Origin: Endozoicomonas sp965232255
GTDB lineage: Bacteria; Pseudomonadota; Gammaproteobacteria; Pseudomonadales; Endozoicomonadaceae
DNA length: 64,000 nucleotides
Assembly: GCA_965232255.1 (NCBI GenBank)
Contig: OZ246962.1
Coordinates: forward strand, 2,914,001 to 2,978,000
Direction of reading: 5' to 3'
Shown: positions 62,445 to 64,000 of the stretch, in pieces
Position numbering within the stretch: the first letter of the stretch is position 1
Layout: every line of letters starts with the position of its first letter
Position numbers and translations under genes: made by a program
The notes under the pieces: model-generated
The model's database searches: none
What the model was told of the DNA's origin: nothing
The model's input: only the letters and a program-made list of their open reading frames with translations

Positions 62445-64000
62445 ATGGGCAACCCGGAACTGGAAGGCGTGGAAAAACCCGCCATCGCCTGGCTGGTCAA
62501 ACTCGGTTACACCCATCTCAGCGGTGCCGAGGTGGGCCGCCAGCAGGCCCACCGCCATATGGCACCCATTCTGGAAGATGTGCTGGCAGCACAATTGCTG
62601 CGCCTTAACCCGTGGCTGGCAACACTGCAAAAAGAGAGCGGCAACAGCCCCACCGCCACCGTCCTGCGAGAGCTGCGCAAATTCTGGCAGGAGAACCTGC
62701 TGGAAGCGAACCAGAACGCCTGGGAATCGGTCATTCATGGCAGTAATATCCAGCTCAAGGATGCCCGTGGCCGCGCCCACAGCGTCCGCTTTATCGATCA
62801 GGGCAATCCCGCGGCCAACCGCTTCCATGTGGTGGATCAGTACATTGGCAGTAACAGCGAGGGTGACGAGTTCCGGCCGGACCTGCTGCTGTTTATCAAC
62901 GGCCTGCCCCTGGCCATGATCGAGTGCAAGGCCAGCCATATCAAACTGGGCAAGGGCATTAACCAACTGCTGGCCTACCAGCACAGCCACCCGCGCCACT
63001 TTGTCTTTAACCAGGTCTGTGCGGCCATTAACCGGGGTCAGGCCCGTTACGGTGCCATTTATACACCGGAAGCCTTCTACTTTCGCTACCGGCTGGACGA
63101 TGCCGAAGAAGCCATCGTACGACAACTGCTTGGCACGGAACCCAGCGAACAGGATCGCCTGTTGTGGGCGCTGTTTGAGCCGAGCCGCTTTGTGGAGTTG
63201 GTCTGCCAGTTTGTGCTGTTTGAAGTGGAAGACGGTCGCACTATTAAGAAGCTGCCCCGTTACCAGCAGTGGCGGGCGGTACGCAAGACGCTGGCACGGC
63301 TCACCAGGGCCGATAGCAACGGCGTGATTGGTGGTGCTGGCACTGGCGGCGTAGTCTGGCACACCCAGGGCAGCGGCAAGTCCCTGACCATGGCGTATCT
63401 GGCCCGCTACCTGCGGGCCGAATGTGTTGGCCTGAATAACCCCAGCATTCTGGTATTGACCGACCGCACCGACCTGGACCGGCAGATTTTCAACACCTTC
63501 ACCAATATCGGCCTGCACCCCCTCAAGGCACCGTCGGTGGCGGGGTTACAGCAGATGCTGGGCAACGACTACGGCAGCATTTTCACCAGCAACGTGCAGA
63601 AGTTTCAGGAGCACAATGGCAGACCCATTAAAGCTGCCCAACACGATCCGGAAGAAGACAGCGCCGACCACAAAACCCGTATCCGCCGGGTAGAAGACAG
63701 TGGCTACTATTTTATCTGCGAGGACAGCAACGCCAACTTCGGCCAACTGGACGACACCGGCACACCACTGCCACCTCTCTGGCAGGAGATCAGCCGGGAA
63801 AAGGTGGATTTTCTGGTGCTCTCCACCAAGCCCAACTTTTATGTGTTGGTGGATGAAGCGCACCGCAGTCAGTACGGCTTTCTGGCGGCCTTTATGCGGG
63901 CCAGCCTGCCCAATGCCAAATTTATCGCCTTCACCGGCACCCCCATTGCCAAAAACGACAAGGACACCCTGCGGGAGTTCGGTGCCGGGGACTATATCGA
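62445..64000 (+). CDS. hsdR: HsdR, type I restriction subunit (3' end outside window)
   Basis: Starts at ATG 62445, 2 bases after hsdS, and stays open to the last base (518 residues seen; full HsdR is usually about 1000). The N-terminal PD-(D/E)xK nuclease has Asp in EFRPDLLLF (about 146) and ECK in AMIECKAS (about 160-162). The translocase has Walker A GSGKS (about 310) and a DEAH box in VDEAHRSQYG (about 470), then FTGTP. It translocates and cuts unmodified DNA with HsdM and HsdS. All key residues in the visible part are intact. Confidence 0.95.
   Translation, partial: MGNPELEGVEKPAIAWLVKLGYTHLSGAEVGRQQAHRHMAPILEDVLAAQLLRLNPWLATLQKESGNSPTATVLRELRKFWQENLLEANQNAWESVIHGSNIQLKDARGRAHSVRFIDQGNPAANRFHVVDQYIGSNSEGDEFRPDLLLFINGLPLAMIECKASHIKLGKGINQLLAYQHSHPRHFVFNQVCAAINRGQARYGAIYTPEAFYFRYRLDDAEEAIVRQLLGTEPSEQDRLLWALFEPSRFVELVCQFVLFEVEDGRTIKKLPRYQQWRAVRKTLARLTRADSNGVIGGAGTGGVVWHTQGSGKSLTMAYLARYLRAECVGLNNPSILVLTDRTDLDRQIFNTFTNIGLHPLKAPSVAGLQQMLGNDYGSIFTSNVQKFQEHNGRPIKAAQHDPEEDSADHKTRIRRVEDSGYYFICEDSNANFGQLDDTGTPLPPLWQEISREKVDFLVLSTKPNFYVLVDEAHRSQYGFLAAFMRASLPNAKFIAFTGTPIAKNDKDTLREFGAGDYI

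Noticed and set aside
62439..63518. 359-codon open frame antisense to hsdR
   Set aside because: hsdR is clearly coding on the plus strand with nuclease and helicase motifs.

Overview
The window looks like a chromosomal segment of a host-associated marine gammaproteobacterium of the Endozoicomonas type (Oceanospirillales). The housekeeping genes (cysB, greB, nfuA, fadBA, gpsA, fabAB, sdaC/sdaA, cysS, glnS, ppiB, lpxH, miaE, tusDCB, yccA) are clearly gammaproteobacterial. They are interrupted by eukaryote-like repeat proteins (ankyrin, RING, TPR-like), insertion sequences, short dispersed palindromic repeats and two defence loci. The genus is inferred from gene style only; there is no rRNA in the window.

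Layout: 1-2 kb, the 3' part of a large unrecognised, effector-like gene. 2-8.6 kb, thioredoxin-like protein, cysB, a small unknown gene, greB, nfuA, a ~0.4 kb repeat element, a YeeZ-like NAD(P)-binding protein and a MATE transporter. 8.8-12.3 kb, a 1177-residue protein built of twenty 43-residue repeats. 12.3-13.5 kb, little-understood sequence with one unknown gene. 13.6-17.7 kb, the fadBA operon and a universal stress protein. 17.8-24.5 kb, an accessory island with a two-gene Gabija system (gajA OLD/TOPRIM nuclease, gajB UvrD-like helicase), a 45-residue small protein, an HTH protein, a possible structured RNA with a strong terminator, and an IS481-like element. 24.5-40.9 kb, core genes: uup, sixA, a DUF4389 protein, gpsA, fabA, fabB, sdaC (behind a perfect FNR box), sdaA, an unknown protein with an internal duplication, cysS-glnS, ppiB-lpxH and miaE. 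41-52 kb, an accessory region with a 1219-residue RING-ankyrin protein, unknown proteins, a secreted sialidase-fold protein, a small ankyrin protein, azlCD and a divergent DHH phosphoesterase. 52.3-53.7 kb, a TnpB-only IS200/IS605 element; a decayed copy of its 3' end lies at 45.4-45.6 kb. 53.9-58.7 kb, sodC, an oligopeptidase B, tusDCB and yccA. 58.8-64 kb, two identical tRNA-Ser(UGA) genes followed by a GC-rich type I restriction-modification operon hsdM-hsdS-hsdR, the last cut by the window end.

How parts work together: fadBA (beta-oxidation) and fabA/fabB (unsaturated fatty-acid synthesis) cover opposite arms of lipid metabolism. sdaC and sdaA form a serine uptake and deamination pair whose FNR site fits the oxygen-sensitive [4Fe-4S] cluster of SdaA. 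Gabija and the type I R-M system are two separate anti-phage barriers. The RING-ankyrin protein, the 43-residue-repeat protein, the small ankyrin protein and two or three unknown proteins are candidates for host-directed factors; this is inferred from architecture and neighbourhood, since no secretion genes are present.
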